The notes under the pieces are model-generated. The model ran no database searches and was not told the DNA's origin. It was given only the letters and a program-made list of their open reading frames with translations. The position numbers were made by a program, and so were the translations under genes. A stretch of 64,000 nt of DNA from positions 558,001 to 622,000 of the forward strand of contig JAIUOB010000005.1 of assembly GCA_020161135.1 (NCBI GenBank), read 5' to 3'. The stretch comes from Gemmatimonadota bacterium. GTDB taxonomy: Bacteria > Gemmatimonadota > Gemmatimonadetes > Gemmatimonadales > Gemmatimonadaceae. Positions 36,428 to 45,000 of this stretch are shown in pieces (positions within the stretch are counted from its first letter, which is position 1; each line of letters begins with the position of its first letter).

Positions 36428-36814
36428 CTAACCTGTTGGTGGCGGCGTGCTTGGGGGCGGCGCCGCGTCGCGCGTGCACGAGGGCGCGCACGGGGGCGCC
36501 TGGGCGGGCACACCGGAGGGTGCGCGAATCGCGCGCACCCAGCGCGGGCCGGGGCGGTAGATCCCGGCCGTGCCCGCCGTTGGCGCCGTGACGACCGTGA
36601 GGAAGCCCGACGCGGCCAGCTGCTTGAGGTTGTTCCGTGCGGTTCTCTGCTTCACGTTCAGCGCATCCGCTGTGCCCCCCACTTTGATCGTGCGCGGTTC
36701 GTCGCGATCGAAGACGTAGTGCGCGACGTACAGCAGCAGCAGCTTCGCGGCGACGGGGAGCGATCGGCCGCGCGTGCCAGCAAGCGAGCGGAGGGCCTCA
36801 GCGGCGAGTGACAT
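36428..36814 (-). CDS. winged-helix-like DNA-binding protein
   Basis: 128 aa. Residues ~20-90 form a helical DNA-binding fold (LPVAAKLLLLYVAHYVFDRD, then TADALNVKQRTARNNLKQLA, then SGFLTVVTAP), like the helix-turn-helix and wing of replication-initiator or MarR-like proteins. The C-terminus is Pro-rich and unstructured. It is the third-last gene of the leftward early operon and begins 8 bp after the preceding stop. Confidence 0.6.
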   Translation of the reverse strand: MSLAAEALRSLAGTRGRSLPVAAKLLLLYVAHYVFDRDEPRTIKVGGTADALNVKQRTARNNLKQLAASGFLTVVTAPTAGTAGIYRPGPRWVRAIRAPSGVPAQAPPCAPSCTRDAAPPPSTPPPTG

Positions 36815-36822
36815 CGGGCGCG

Positions 36823-37068
36823 TTACGCGGCAGCGAGCCGGTAGCCCGTCGTGACCAGCAGCTCGCGCGCCTCACGCGCGGCCACCTGGAAGGGGGGCGA
36901 GCCGGTTGTCGAGTGCGAGTCGATGAGCGTGACGAGTTCGTCGTCACCGACTTCGGTGGCGAGGCCGCGGGCGAGCTGCTCGCGCGCATCGACGGGGGAG
37001 ACGGCGTAGACGCGCGCGGCGTTGGTGGCGTCGCGCAGGATGGTGTAGCGGAAGCTCGGTGCGTTCAT
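36823..37068 (-). CDS. small hypothetical protein of the element
   Basis: 81 aa. ATG 37068 has a GAGG Shine-Dalgarno about 8 nt upstream. The sequence begins MNAPSFRYTILRDATNAARV and contains VDAREQLARGLATEVGDDEL, a compact alpha/beta pattern. Not recognised; part of the leftward operon. Confidence 0.6.
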   Translation of the reverse strand: MNAPSFRYTILRDATNAARVYAVSPVDAREQLARGLATEVGDDELVTLIDSHSTTGSPPFQVAAREARELLVTTGYRLAAA

Positions 37069-37097
37069 GGGGCGTTCCTCGGTGTGGTGGTGAGTCG

Positions 37098-37976
37098 TCA
37101 CGCCGCTTCGTCGGCGAATGCCGGCGGCGTGTCCTGCGGGGCGGGGGACGGTACGGCATTGGCCTGGCGAAGCAACGTCACGGGGTCGGTCGGCATCGCG
37201 GTGGGGTCGAGCGCGAGGCGGAGGTAGGGCGTTGCGCCGTTGGCGCGCTGCAGCATCCGCAGCGGGCTCGGGGTGAACGGCCACGCTTCCACCTCATCGG
37301 CCGCGTTCTCGGCGTAGGCGACGCCCAGCGCGGCGGCCTCGGTGTACGCGCGCAACGCCTCGCGGGCGGGCGTGGTCAGAGTGCCGATGGCCTCGGCGAT
37401 CGCGTCGCGGTCGGCCGGGCTCACGAGAGAGGCCACCGCCGGGTCACTGGCGCGCGCATGAATCGCCATGAGCGCGGCGAAGTCTTCCTTCGCGGCCGCC
37501 TGCTTGGCGGCATACGCGAGTTCGGTCGCCGGCAGCAGCGCGACCATCTGCGCGGCCGTGGTGGCCGCAGCCGGGTTCACCATGAGCGTGGACGTGGTGA
37601 CGCGCGCCCAGGTGAGATTCGCCGCCAGCTCCTCGAGGCGTGTCACGACCTGCTGCAGCTCCCGACGGTGCGTGTCGAAGGCTTCGGCGGCCTGCTGCTT
37701 GACCGCCTGCCGCTGCTCGGCCAGTGCCTCGGGGGTCAGGTCCTTGCCGCGCGCCTCGAGTTCGTCCAGTGCCTTGCCGGCGGCGTTCACCGTGGCGAGC
37801 GCGCGCGAGAGCGCGGCGCGCATCGCGCCGTTGAGCCTGTCCGCTTCACGTACCGGCTCGTGGAAGCGCTTCACGATGTCGTGCCCGCTGAGGTTGAGCC
37901 GCAGGCGGCCGCCGGCGAGGGTGAGCGGGTCGGTCTCGTGCTGGATGCGGTCGGTGCGTCGCGTGGTGGTGCGCAT
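37098..37976 (-). CDS. coiled-coil hypothetical protein of the element
   Basis: 292 aa from ATG 37976. Long heptad-like helices dominate residues ~45-110 (LSRALATVNAAGKALDELEA, then AEAFDTHRRELQQVVTRLEE), followed by Ala-rich helices and a Pro-rich end. It could be structural or scaffold-like, but no phage family is recognised. The upstream frame is a shadow of the neighbouring gene. Confidence 0.55.
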   Translation of the reverse strand: MRTTTRRTDRIQHETDPLTLAGGRLRLNLSGHDIVKRFHEPVREADRLNGAMRAALSRALATVNAAGKALDELEARGKDLTPEALAEQRQAVKQQAAEAFDTHRRELQQVVTRLEELAANLTWARVTTSTLMVNPAAATTAAQMVALLPATELAYAAKQAAAKEDFAALMAIHARASDPAVASLVSPADRDAIAEAIGTLTTPAREALRAYTEAAALGVAYAENAADEVEAWPFTPSPLRMLQRANGATPYLRLALDPTAMPTDPVTLLRQANAVPSPAPQDTPPAFADEAA

Positions 37977-38044
37977 GGGGTGTGCTCCGGGGTGATCGGT
38001 GGGTGGGGCGAGTGGGCGCCGCGGCATCGGTGCCGACGCGCGGG

Positions 38045-38764
38045 TCAGGGGGTAAGCTCGGGAAGGCTCTGCAGCGCCTGGCGGAACGGCGCGCGCTGCA
38101 TCTCCGAGGCGTTCGGGTCGCGCAAGCAGTGCAGGACGAGGGCGCGGTAGAGCGCCGTCCCTTGCCGCGCCAGCGCTTCGACCGTGCGTTGGTTGTGCGA
38201 TGCGGCACCCTGCAGCCACGCGAGGTCCAGCTGCGGCGCGGAGAGGCGATCGCAGACCGCGCCGGCAGCCGCCGTGTTGGCCTCTGACAGGTCCAGCGAG
38301 GCCGCGAAGGCCTCGGCGTAGCTCTCCGATGCCAGCGGGCGGCATTCGGCCGCCTGCGCCGCCTCTGCGCGCCCGCAGCGGTCAATCGCGCGCATGAGCA
38401 CCTCGAGCCGGAGCGCCGCGTCACGCACCTCCGGCAGCAGGCGCGGGTCGGTCGCGTCCGGCACGAGGGCTGCGGCGCCGACGACGAACGGCGACGTGAA
38501 GAGCATGGGCGGGTGTTCGCTCGCGGTCTGGTGCATGGTCCGGTGCAGCTCGAGGAAGGGGAGGGCGCGCAAGGCGTTGCTGGTGAGGCGTTTACGGGAT
38601 CGGCGGTCCTGAGCCTTCGGAGCTTGCGCGCGCCCGATGCTGACGCGCGCTCCGGTTTTCGCTCCGGTTTTTCCGGCGGCTCTCCCCGCGGTTTTCACGG
38701 CGGTTTTCACGGGGAGCGTCCGTGCGCACGCCGGCGCGGCAGTCTGCGGGCGTCGGCGCCTCAT
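38045..38764 (-). CDS. hypothetical protein downstream of the RepA-like gene
   Basis: 239 aa from ATG 38764, which overlaps the RepA-like stop (ATGA). The N-terminus is Lys/Arg/Ala/Thr-rich and contains the short repeat VKTAVKTA encoded by two identical 12-mers at 38688-38711; it could bind nucleic acid. The rest is helical (LPEVRDAALRLEVLMRAIDR, ALARQGTALYRALVLHC). No family recognised. Confidence 0.55.
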   Translation of the reverse strand: MRRRRPQTAAPACARTLPVKTAVKTAGRAAGKTGAKTGARVSIGRAQAPKAQDRRSRKRLTSNALRALPFLELHRTMHQTASEHPPMLFTSPFVVGAAALVPDATDPRLLPEVRDAALRLEVLMRAIDRCGRAEAAQAAECRPLASESYAEAFAASLDLSEANTAAAGAVCDRLSAPQLDLAWLQGAASHNQRTVEALARQGTALYRALVLHCLRDPNASEMQRAPFRQALQSLPELTP

Positions 38765-39918
38765 GCGGTCGCCTCGATCGCGTCCCAGTCGACAGGCTGC
38801 AGGCCCGGACCTTCCGCGCGCGTCTGTCTCATGGGAGTCCCATGGGAGTCTCTGAGACTGTCTCGAGACCCATTCCCAGTCCCACCCTTAAGGGGTGGGG
38901 ACTGGTGGGACTGGTCTCGGGACAACTTTGGGAGTCCCATGAGACTCCTTGGTGCAACAGACATCAGCGATTCGCCGCCGTGCGTGAGCAGGAATCCGCG
39001 GGGCGTGTCGAGCACGAGGCCGGCGGCCTTGAGTTCTTTCACGGAGCGATAGAACGAGCTGCGGGGCACCCCCGCGCGCCGTTGCCACTCTGCCCCAGGC
39101 ACCGCCACACCCGGGCCTTGGTCGACCAGCACGGACAGCAACTGGTGGTGCGAGGGCTGCAGGTCGTCCGCAGGGCTGGCCCCCTCAGCAAGAGGCTCGA
39201 CGACAGCAGAGCCCCCGGTCGGTCGCAGCGAGAAGCGCAGGCCTTGAAGCAGCGGGAAATCGCGGCACTTGGACATTCTCACCGCGCGCACCGCGCCGTC
39301 ACCTTCCACCATCAGCTCTGTGTCGACTCCTGCGAAGAAATCCGATGACCCGCGCGCCCTGCCGCCCTGGTGCCCCTCGTGATGTACGATCACGACTGAG
39401 CACGGGAGCCGGTCTCGCAGGGCGCGCGCGGCGTCCATCATGAGCTTCATCTGCGCCGTGCTCGATTCGTCGAACCCCGGCGGCGCATTGGCCGAGAGGG
39501 TGTCGAGGAAGATCACGGACGGCGAGATGCCGAGGTCCTGCGCTTCCTCGAGCACTTCGGTAACGAGTAAGTCGTCGGAGATGTCGAGCGGCGCTCGCAT
39601 GAACGCGAGGCGCTCATCGAGGGCCTCGGGCGTGGTCTCGTGCGCATCGCACCAGGCTTGCACCCGCTTCGGGATGCCGGAGAACCCTTCGGCGGCCACG
39701 TACAGCACGCTCGCGAGCTTGGTCGCACGGCCGAACCACGGCCGGCCTGTCGCGATGCAGCACGCGGTATGAATCGCGAGGAAGGACTTTCCCTTGGCGG
39801 GCTTCGCTACCAAGCCCACGAGCGCGCGCTCCGGCACTATCCCATCCGCGACGATGCACTCGACGTCCGACGCGGTGCTCGTGAGCTCGGAGGGCAGGAT
39901 CAGGCGCCGCGTCGTCAT
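38761..39918 (-). CDS. RepA-like (RSF1010-type) RecA-fold replicative ATPase
   Basis: 385 aa. Walker A is LVAKPAKGKSFLAIH near residue 40; Walker B is SVIFLDTLSAN; a further motif VVIVHHEGHQGGRARGSSDF matches the hexameric RepA/KaiC-like helicases of plasmids and satellites. Residues ~255-310 form a winged-helix-like segment (WQRRAGVPRSSFYRSVKELK). Residues ~320-365 are low-complexity and are encoded by a dense repeat cluster (see the separate entry). ATG 39918 overlaps the upstream stop. It is the likely replication protein of the element. Confidence 0.85.
   Translation of the reverse strand: MTTRRLILPSELTSTASDVECIVADGIVPERALVGLVAKPAKGKSFLAIHTACCIATGRPWFGRATKLASVLYVAAEGFSGIPKRVQAWCDAHETTPEALDERLAFMRAPLDISDDLLVTEVLEEAQDLGISPSVIFLDTLSANAPPGFDESSTAQMKLMMDAARALRDRLPCSVVIVHHEGHQGGRARGSSDFFAGVDTELMVEGDGAVRAVRMSKCRDFPLLQGLRFSLRPTGGSAVVEPLAEGASPADDLQPSHHQLLSVLVDQGPGVAVPGAEWQRRAGVPRSSFYRSVKELKAAGLVLDTPRGFLLTHGGESLMSVAPRSLMGLPKLSRDQSHQSPPLKGGTGNGSRDSLRDSHGTPMRQTRAEGPGLQPVDWDAIEATA
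38826..38945. other. iteron-like repeat cluster, candidate replication origin
   Basis: In 120 bp there are three TGGGAGTC (38832, 38843, 38929), two GGGACTGG (38898, 38907) and one inverted CCAGTCCC (38876), seven GTCTC/GAGAC pentamers, and a 15-bp dyad CATGGGAGTCCCATG at 38830-38844. The cluster lies inside the 3' end of the RepA-like gene, in the way lambda ori lies inside gene O. Confidence 0.45.
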
Positions 39919-40307
39919 CGCCGCCCCCACCCGAACCGGGCGCGGGCGCGTTCGACGTGACTGCCAGCGGACGCGCGCCGAGGCGAGAGGGCGCGAGGGG
40001 CATCCGCCTCGCGGGCGCTCGGCGTCGCGGATCGCGGAACCGCCGTGCGGGGACTGGCCGGGAACCGCCGGTCATTCCACTCCATCCCGGCGGCGCGCCA
40101 GAGTGCGTAGTGTCGCGGGGACTGCCGCGCGAAGTCGGTAATCATGCTGGTGGAGAAGGCGCGCACCCCGACGAACGCCCGTAGGCGTTCGCTCCACATC
40201 TCAAGCACGGCCGCGCCGTGGCGCTCGCGCAGGCGCTGCGCCGCCTGATCCATCTCGCCGCCGTGCGCGATGGCTGCAGGGGTGAGCCAGTCGGGCGCAC
40301 CGATCAC
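39915..40307 (-). CDS. hypothetical protein of the early operon
   Basis: 130 aa from GTG 40307, overlapping the upstream stop (GTGA). The first ~85 residues look folded (LTPAAIAHGGEMDQAAQRLR, then FSTSMITDFARQSPRHYALW); the rest is basic and low-complexity. Not recognised. Confidence 0.55.
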   Translation of the reverse strand: MIGAPDWLTPAAIAHGGEMDQAAQRLRERHGAAVLEMWSERLRAFVGVRAFSTSMITDFARQSPRHYALWRAAGMEWNDRRFPASPRTAVPRSATPSAREADAPRALSPRRASAGSHVERARARFGWGRR

Positions 40308-40693
40308 GCGGCAGCGCCTCGCACGAGCCGGAGGTAGGCAACCCGCCGATGCTCGAGCAGCCGCTCGCGTTCGTCGGCCACGTCCAGCAACTGCGCAAGG
40401 CGCCCGGCGAGGTCGTCCGGGTCTGGCAGTGAGACAGCTTCGCCGCGCGCCTCGCGCGCCTCGCGGTCGGCGACTGCGGCGTCAGCCTCATCGAGGGTGA
40501 TGCCTGCAGCGATTGCCAACAGCGCCGCGAGCCTGAGCTGCCGCCATGCGTGGACGGGATCGGGAGCGGATTCGGCTTCAGGTGCGAGCACGAGGACGTC
40601 GATGACGTTCTGCACGAGGACGCCAACGGGAACGGGGGCGTGAGAGGCCCCGGCGACGCTTGCCGCCGGATCGGAGTCGTGTTTCTGTTGCAT
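40304..40693 (-). CDS. hypothetical protein of the early operon
   Basis: 129 aa from ATG 40693. Helical, Ala/Asp/Glu-rich: WRQLRLAALLAIAAGITLDE, then GRLAQLLDVADERERLLEHR. It is the first gene after the excisionase. Not recognised. Confidence 0.55.
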   Translation of the reverse strand: MQQKHDSDPAASVAGASHAPVPVGVLVQNVIDVLVLAPEAESAPDPVHAWRQLRLAALLAIAAGITLDEADAAVADREAREARGEAVSLPDPDDLAGRLAQLLDVADERERLLEHRRVAYLRLVRGAAA

Positions 40694-40768
40694 TCAACCC
40701 TCGCGACAGGGACCGATGGATGGGCGGGGCGCTCCGGGCACGGGGCGCCCCGTCGTGCGTTGTGGGGG

Positions 40769-40972
40769 CTACGCGGCCTTGCTGCGGGTTCCGCCGGCGT
40801 CGATGAACGCCTCGAGACGCGCGCGACTGAACCGGACGCGGCGGCCGAGTCGCCAATGCGGTACCGCTTCCTGGCGGACCAGGCGATAGAGCTCCGGCAG
40901 CTCGACGCCGAGAATCGCGGCCGCTTCAGGCGCTTCGATGCGATCCTCGGCGAGATCGGATGCGTGGGGCAT
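40769..40972 (-). CDS. AlpA/MerR-like excisionase
   Basis: 67 aa. A winged HTH: RIEAPEAAAILGVELPELYR, then VPHWRLGRRVRFSRARLEAF, typical of AlpA/Xis excisionase family proteins that direct the integrase toward excision. ATG 40972 faces the repressor across a 146-bp control region. Confidence 0.8.
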   Translation of the reverse strand: MPHASDLAEDRIEAPEAAAILGVELPELYRLVRQEAVPHWRLGRRVRFSRARLEAFIDAGGTRSKAA

Positions 40973-41090
40973 GGCTACTTGTGGGCTCAGGGCGGGAGTG
41001 CGTTGCGCGATCACTGAACGCGCGCCAACTGCGCGCAACGGAGAAAACCCACGCCCAGCGCTTGCCACAATCGAATAAGTCCGTCAGGTT

Positions 41091-41120
41091 TCCGAACTCA
41101 CAGCGTTCGGAGTTCCGAAT
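41091..41120. promoter_or_regulatory. repressor operator: dyad plus half-site
   Basis: TCCGAAC (41091-41097) and GTTCGGA (41105-41111) are a perfect inverted repeat with a 7-bp spacer; a further half-site TTCCGAAT (41113-41120) runs into the ATG at 41119. Position and symmetry fit autoregulation by the adjoining cI-like gene. Confidence 0.6.
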
Positions 41121-41997
41121 GACCCGAAAGAAGAAGGACTCAGACGAGATCAAGGCGTTCAGGGATCGTCTTCGCGTCATCGTCACCGGCCCCGATGCCT
41201 TCGGCAAGCAGGGCACGCAGGCGCAGTTCGCCAAGAAGGTCGGGGCTGGAGTTGCCTCGGTGAGCGATTGGCTGACTGAGGGTAAGCCCAGACCGCGCTT
41301 CGAGCAGATTTGCGCGATCGCGAGAGCTACGGGGGTGTCCTTGGACTGGCTCTTGATCGGGAAGGGGACCCGGGACGGCGTTCAACAGCAGGGAAGCCTT
41401 GAGAACGCGCTTGCTGCGAAGGTCGCGCAGGCAGTTCAGGATCGCCTTGGAGTTCACGGCGACGACGGCGCGCCTGTGCTGGAAGCTGACGGGGCGGCGT
41501 TGGTCAATCTCTGCGTCAAAGAGGCGCTGCGGCAGATCGAGGCGTTCAAGGCCGAGTGGATCGATGTCGTCGGGCAGCGGCAACGAACATTCGAGACGAT
41601 CGATTCTCTGGGCTCCTTTCAGGAGCACCTTCCTGCCCTTGTTCCGAGCATGGCGCCGAGAACGCGATCGATTCTGCAGCGCGCACTCGGTGAGCAAGTA
41701 TCGTCGCTGGTCGCCTCGCTGAGAGACCCGAGTATGACCCTCCCCGTGGTGTGGTTTCGGAAGGCAGAGTCGGATGAGGACTCTGTAGTCTCTGCGTCGC
41801 AGGCGTTCCTCTATCCCGACGGTAGCCCCATCGAAGCACTTCTCTCGCGAGTGTCTGCAATCCCGCCCATCCTTCAGGCGTTGGTGCGCGAGTTGGAGCA
41901 CGCGCCCGTGCACCGAAAGTCAGTGAGGAAGTCAGCACGGCCGGCCTCCCGAGGGAAGCCGGCCGCGAAGGGCGGGCGCAGTCGCAGGCTGGGGTAG
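41119..41997 (+). CDS. cI-like repressor with XRE helix-turn-helix
   Basis: 292 aa. Residues ~25-75 are a Cro/cI-type HTH (GTQAQFAKKVGAGVASVSDW, then FEQICAIARATGVSLDWLLI). The remaining ~200 residues form a helical domain without a LexA-type Ser-Lys protease dyad that I can see, so induction would be by ligand or antirepressor rather than RecA-driven cleavage. The C-terminus is Arg/Lys-rich. Lower GC than its neighbours. Transcribed away from the excisionase gene. Confidence 0.75.
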   Translation: MTRKKKDSDEIKAFRDRLRVIVTGPDAFGKQGTQAQFAKKVGAGVASVSDWLTEGKPRPRFEQICAIARATGVSLDWLLIGKGTRDGVQQQGSLENALAAKVAQAVQDRLGVHGDDGAPVLEADGAALVNLCVKEALRQIEAFKAEWIDVVGQRQRTFETIDSLGSFQEHLPALVPSMAPRTRSILQRALGEQVSSLVASLRDPSMTLPVVWFRKAESDEDSVVSASQAFLYPDGSPIEALLSRVSAIPPILQALVRELEHAPVHRKSVRKSARPASRGKPAAKGGRSRRLG

Positions 41998-42066
41998 CTG
42001 AGGCGCGCGGGTTCGCGCCTCTGTTCAGCATGGGTCAGCAGGCGCCCGCGCGGTGAAGTGTCACGG

Positions 42067-45000
42067 TTACAGCACCGTGCCATGCACGAGGCGCGCCCGG
42101 TCGTTCACGCGGACGCCGAAAGCGCGGTCGAGCACGTCGACCGAGGGGGCCATGGTGGCGCCGCTGCCGCCGCGCCGCTCGAGCACGGCGAGGATCCGCC
42201 GCTGCACCGCGAGCTGGCTCGCGGCGTAGTCCACGAGCTGCATCGACGTGCTTTCGGTGATGCTGCGCGACGAGCGAAAGGCCGTCGTGTCCTCGCCGAG
42301 GATGCGCGGCGCGTCGGCAGACACCCGCACACCGGCGGCGACGTCCACCGCCGGGGCGCTGCTGCCCAGGCGCTGCGCGATGAGGGCGTTGAGCTCGGCC
42401 CCGCAGGTGCCTTCGATCTTGCCCGCGAGGTCCTGGTACTGCGCCTGCAGCTGCTGGTACTGCTGCAGCCAGGCGTTGAACGCCGCGAGTGAGGCGCCGT
42501 CCAGCGGGTTGACGACGGGCGCGGTGCCGAGGCTCTGGCCGATGAGTCCCGCGAGGCTCGCGAGGTCTTCGTCGCGCCGGCGCTTGAGCGCCAGCTGGTC
42601 CGCATCGAACGTGCGCCCGGTCGCGCGCAGCCAGCGCTCTTCGATGCTCGAACCGAAGTCGGCGAGCTTCTGCTGCGCGTCGGCCTGCGCCTGCAGCGCC
42701 TTGGTGTACGCCTCGGCGGCTTCCATCGCCGCGAGCTGCGCCGCGGCCTGATCTTCCAGCGCGTACAGCGCGAGGAGCTGGTTCTTGATCGCCTCGTTCT
42801 CGGCTTCGTTCAGCTCTTTGATACGCTGCGCCTGCCGGAGGTTCGCGCGAATCTCTTCGGCCATCGCCGGGTTGAGCGTCTCGAACGCGCGCGCCCGCCG
42901 CTCTTCGATGCTCAGCAGCTGCTCGGCGACACGCTGCGCCGAGGCATTGGCCTCGGCCTTCGCTGCGGCCTCGGCTTCGAGTCCCTGCACGTACAGGATT
43001 TGCGCCCGGAGCAGCGGGTCCGTGACGCCCGCGAGCTCGTTCTGGTTGGCGATCGTGCGCCGCAGCTGCTCGGCTTCCTTCCCGTATCCGAGGGCCACGA
43101 GCTCGCGCACCGCGAGGTCATCCTGCTGCGCCTTCCGCGCCTGCTCGGCCGCCTGGTCGAAGGCATAGAGCGCCTGCGCCATCTCCACGCCGATGATCTG
43201 CTTGAGCTGCTCGAACATCTCGGCCGTGATCGTGCCGGCCTGCACGAGCGCCTCGGCTTCGGCGAGCGCCGACGCCGCGCCCAGCCCCTGCCGCGTCACG
43301 AACGCCCCGCGCGCATCGCCGCGGATGGCCTGCCCCCGGGCGGTGAGGTCGCCCGCGAAGGCATCCCGCTCGCGCATCCGTGCGCGCTCCTGGGCCGCCG
43401 CTTCGGCGGCCTGCACTTCGGCGATGGCGGCGAGCATCGCCGCATCGGCGCCCGCCTTCCGCGCCTCGCTGAGCTCGCGCTCCCGGGCGATCTGGCTACG
43501 GATCGCCTCGGCTTCCGCCGTGCGCCCTGCGGCGGCTGCGCCTCGCGCGTTCAGCTCGAGCCCGGCGAAGCGCTTGGCCTCTTCCGCCGCGGCCTTCGCG
43601 GCGGCGACGAGTTGCTCGTAGGCGTCAATCACGGCGTTCACGTCGTCGGCCGTCGGGACGACGTTCTTGGCCGTGCGCGCGCCGAGGCGCGGCACGCGCG
43701 GCGCGCCCGCCTCGAGCAGGTTGGTGATGAGCCCGTTGTAGTCGGCCGCGAGGGCGGCGAGCTGCTGGTCGAGCGACGTGCCGGACGCGCCCAGGGTGTA
43801 GCTGGCGACATCGCGCTTCACCGACGCGCGCATCTCCCGGAGCGCGTTCGCGGCCTGCCGGGCGGCCTCGGCGGCGCCCTGCATTTGCTGCATGAACCCG
43901 GTGATGATGCCAACGCCAGCACCCAAGGCGCCCGCGATCCCGGCAACGGCTGCGGCCTGCCCACCGATGCCCGCGGCGCCGCTCAGGGCGCCGCCGATCC
44001 CCACGTTCTGCGTCACGCCATTCGCATCGCGGAAGATGCCCGCGCGCTGGACCTGACTGAGCGACGACAGCAGGCGGGACGCACCGCCGAGGGCGCGGTC
44101 GATGGCCGATCCCACGTCCCCGAAAGCGCCCGCCAGCTGGCCCGCCGCGCTCACCATCTCGGCGACACCCGCCGCGGCTTCGCCCACGCGCGACAGGGCG
44201 GCTTCCCACTCGCGCGCCGCGCGGGCGTTGGCCGCCGCCTGCGTCGCGAGCTCGGCCCACTGCGCGGCATACTTGTCGGCCGTGAGCTTGTCGAGCCCTT
44301 CGTTCGCGAGGCGCGCCGACATGGCGGCCTTCTGCCACGAGATCGTCAGGGCGTCCGCTTGCTCTTGGGTCTTGCCCTGCAGCTTCAGCGTCTGCTCGGC
44401 CGTGCGGATCATCTCCTCAGCGGTCGCCACGGCCGCCGCGCGCCGCTCGGCCGAGCGCTCAATCTCGCGGCGCGCCTGCTCATCCTCGCGCTCGCCATAC
44501 GTGGCGAGCTGCTCGGCGTACTTCTTCTTCGCGTCGAAGAGCTCGCCCATGATCTTCGCCTGCCGCTCGAGCTCCTTGGCGGCATCCTTCGCCGCCTGGC
44601 TCTGGTCGCGCGTCGCCTTCGCCGCAGCGCTGGCGGCGTCCTTGATCGCGTTGTCGTTCGTGACGACGACATCGGCGGCGCGCGCCAGCGCGATCGCTGC
44701 CGGGTCGAACTCGTGCAGTGCGCGCGCGAAGGACCGCGACTTGCCGGTGAGGTCGACCCACACGCCCGCGGCGCGCCGGAAGGTGTCGGCGTTCTTCTCG
44801 CCGGACAGGGTGAAGAGGCGCAGGGCTTCGGCGCTGTCCTCGGCGCTCGCCTGCAGGCCCTGCAATGCCCGATCGTACTCGCGGGCGGCACTGGTCTGCT
44901 GCGCTCCGATGGTGCGGTCAATGACGGCGAGCCGGCCGTCGCTCTCGCCGATGGCGTTCGCGCGGGCGCGGTAGCTCATCGGCGTTGACCGGATGCGCGC

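Noticed and set aside
41941..41965. Palindromic GGCCGGC...GCCGGCC stretch as a terminator
   Set aside because: It lies inside the repressor coding region upstream of the stop and has no T-run.
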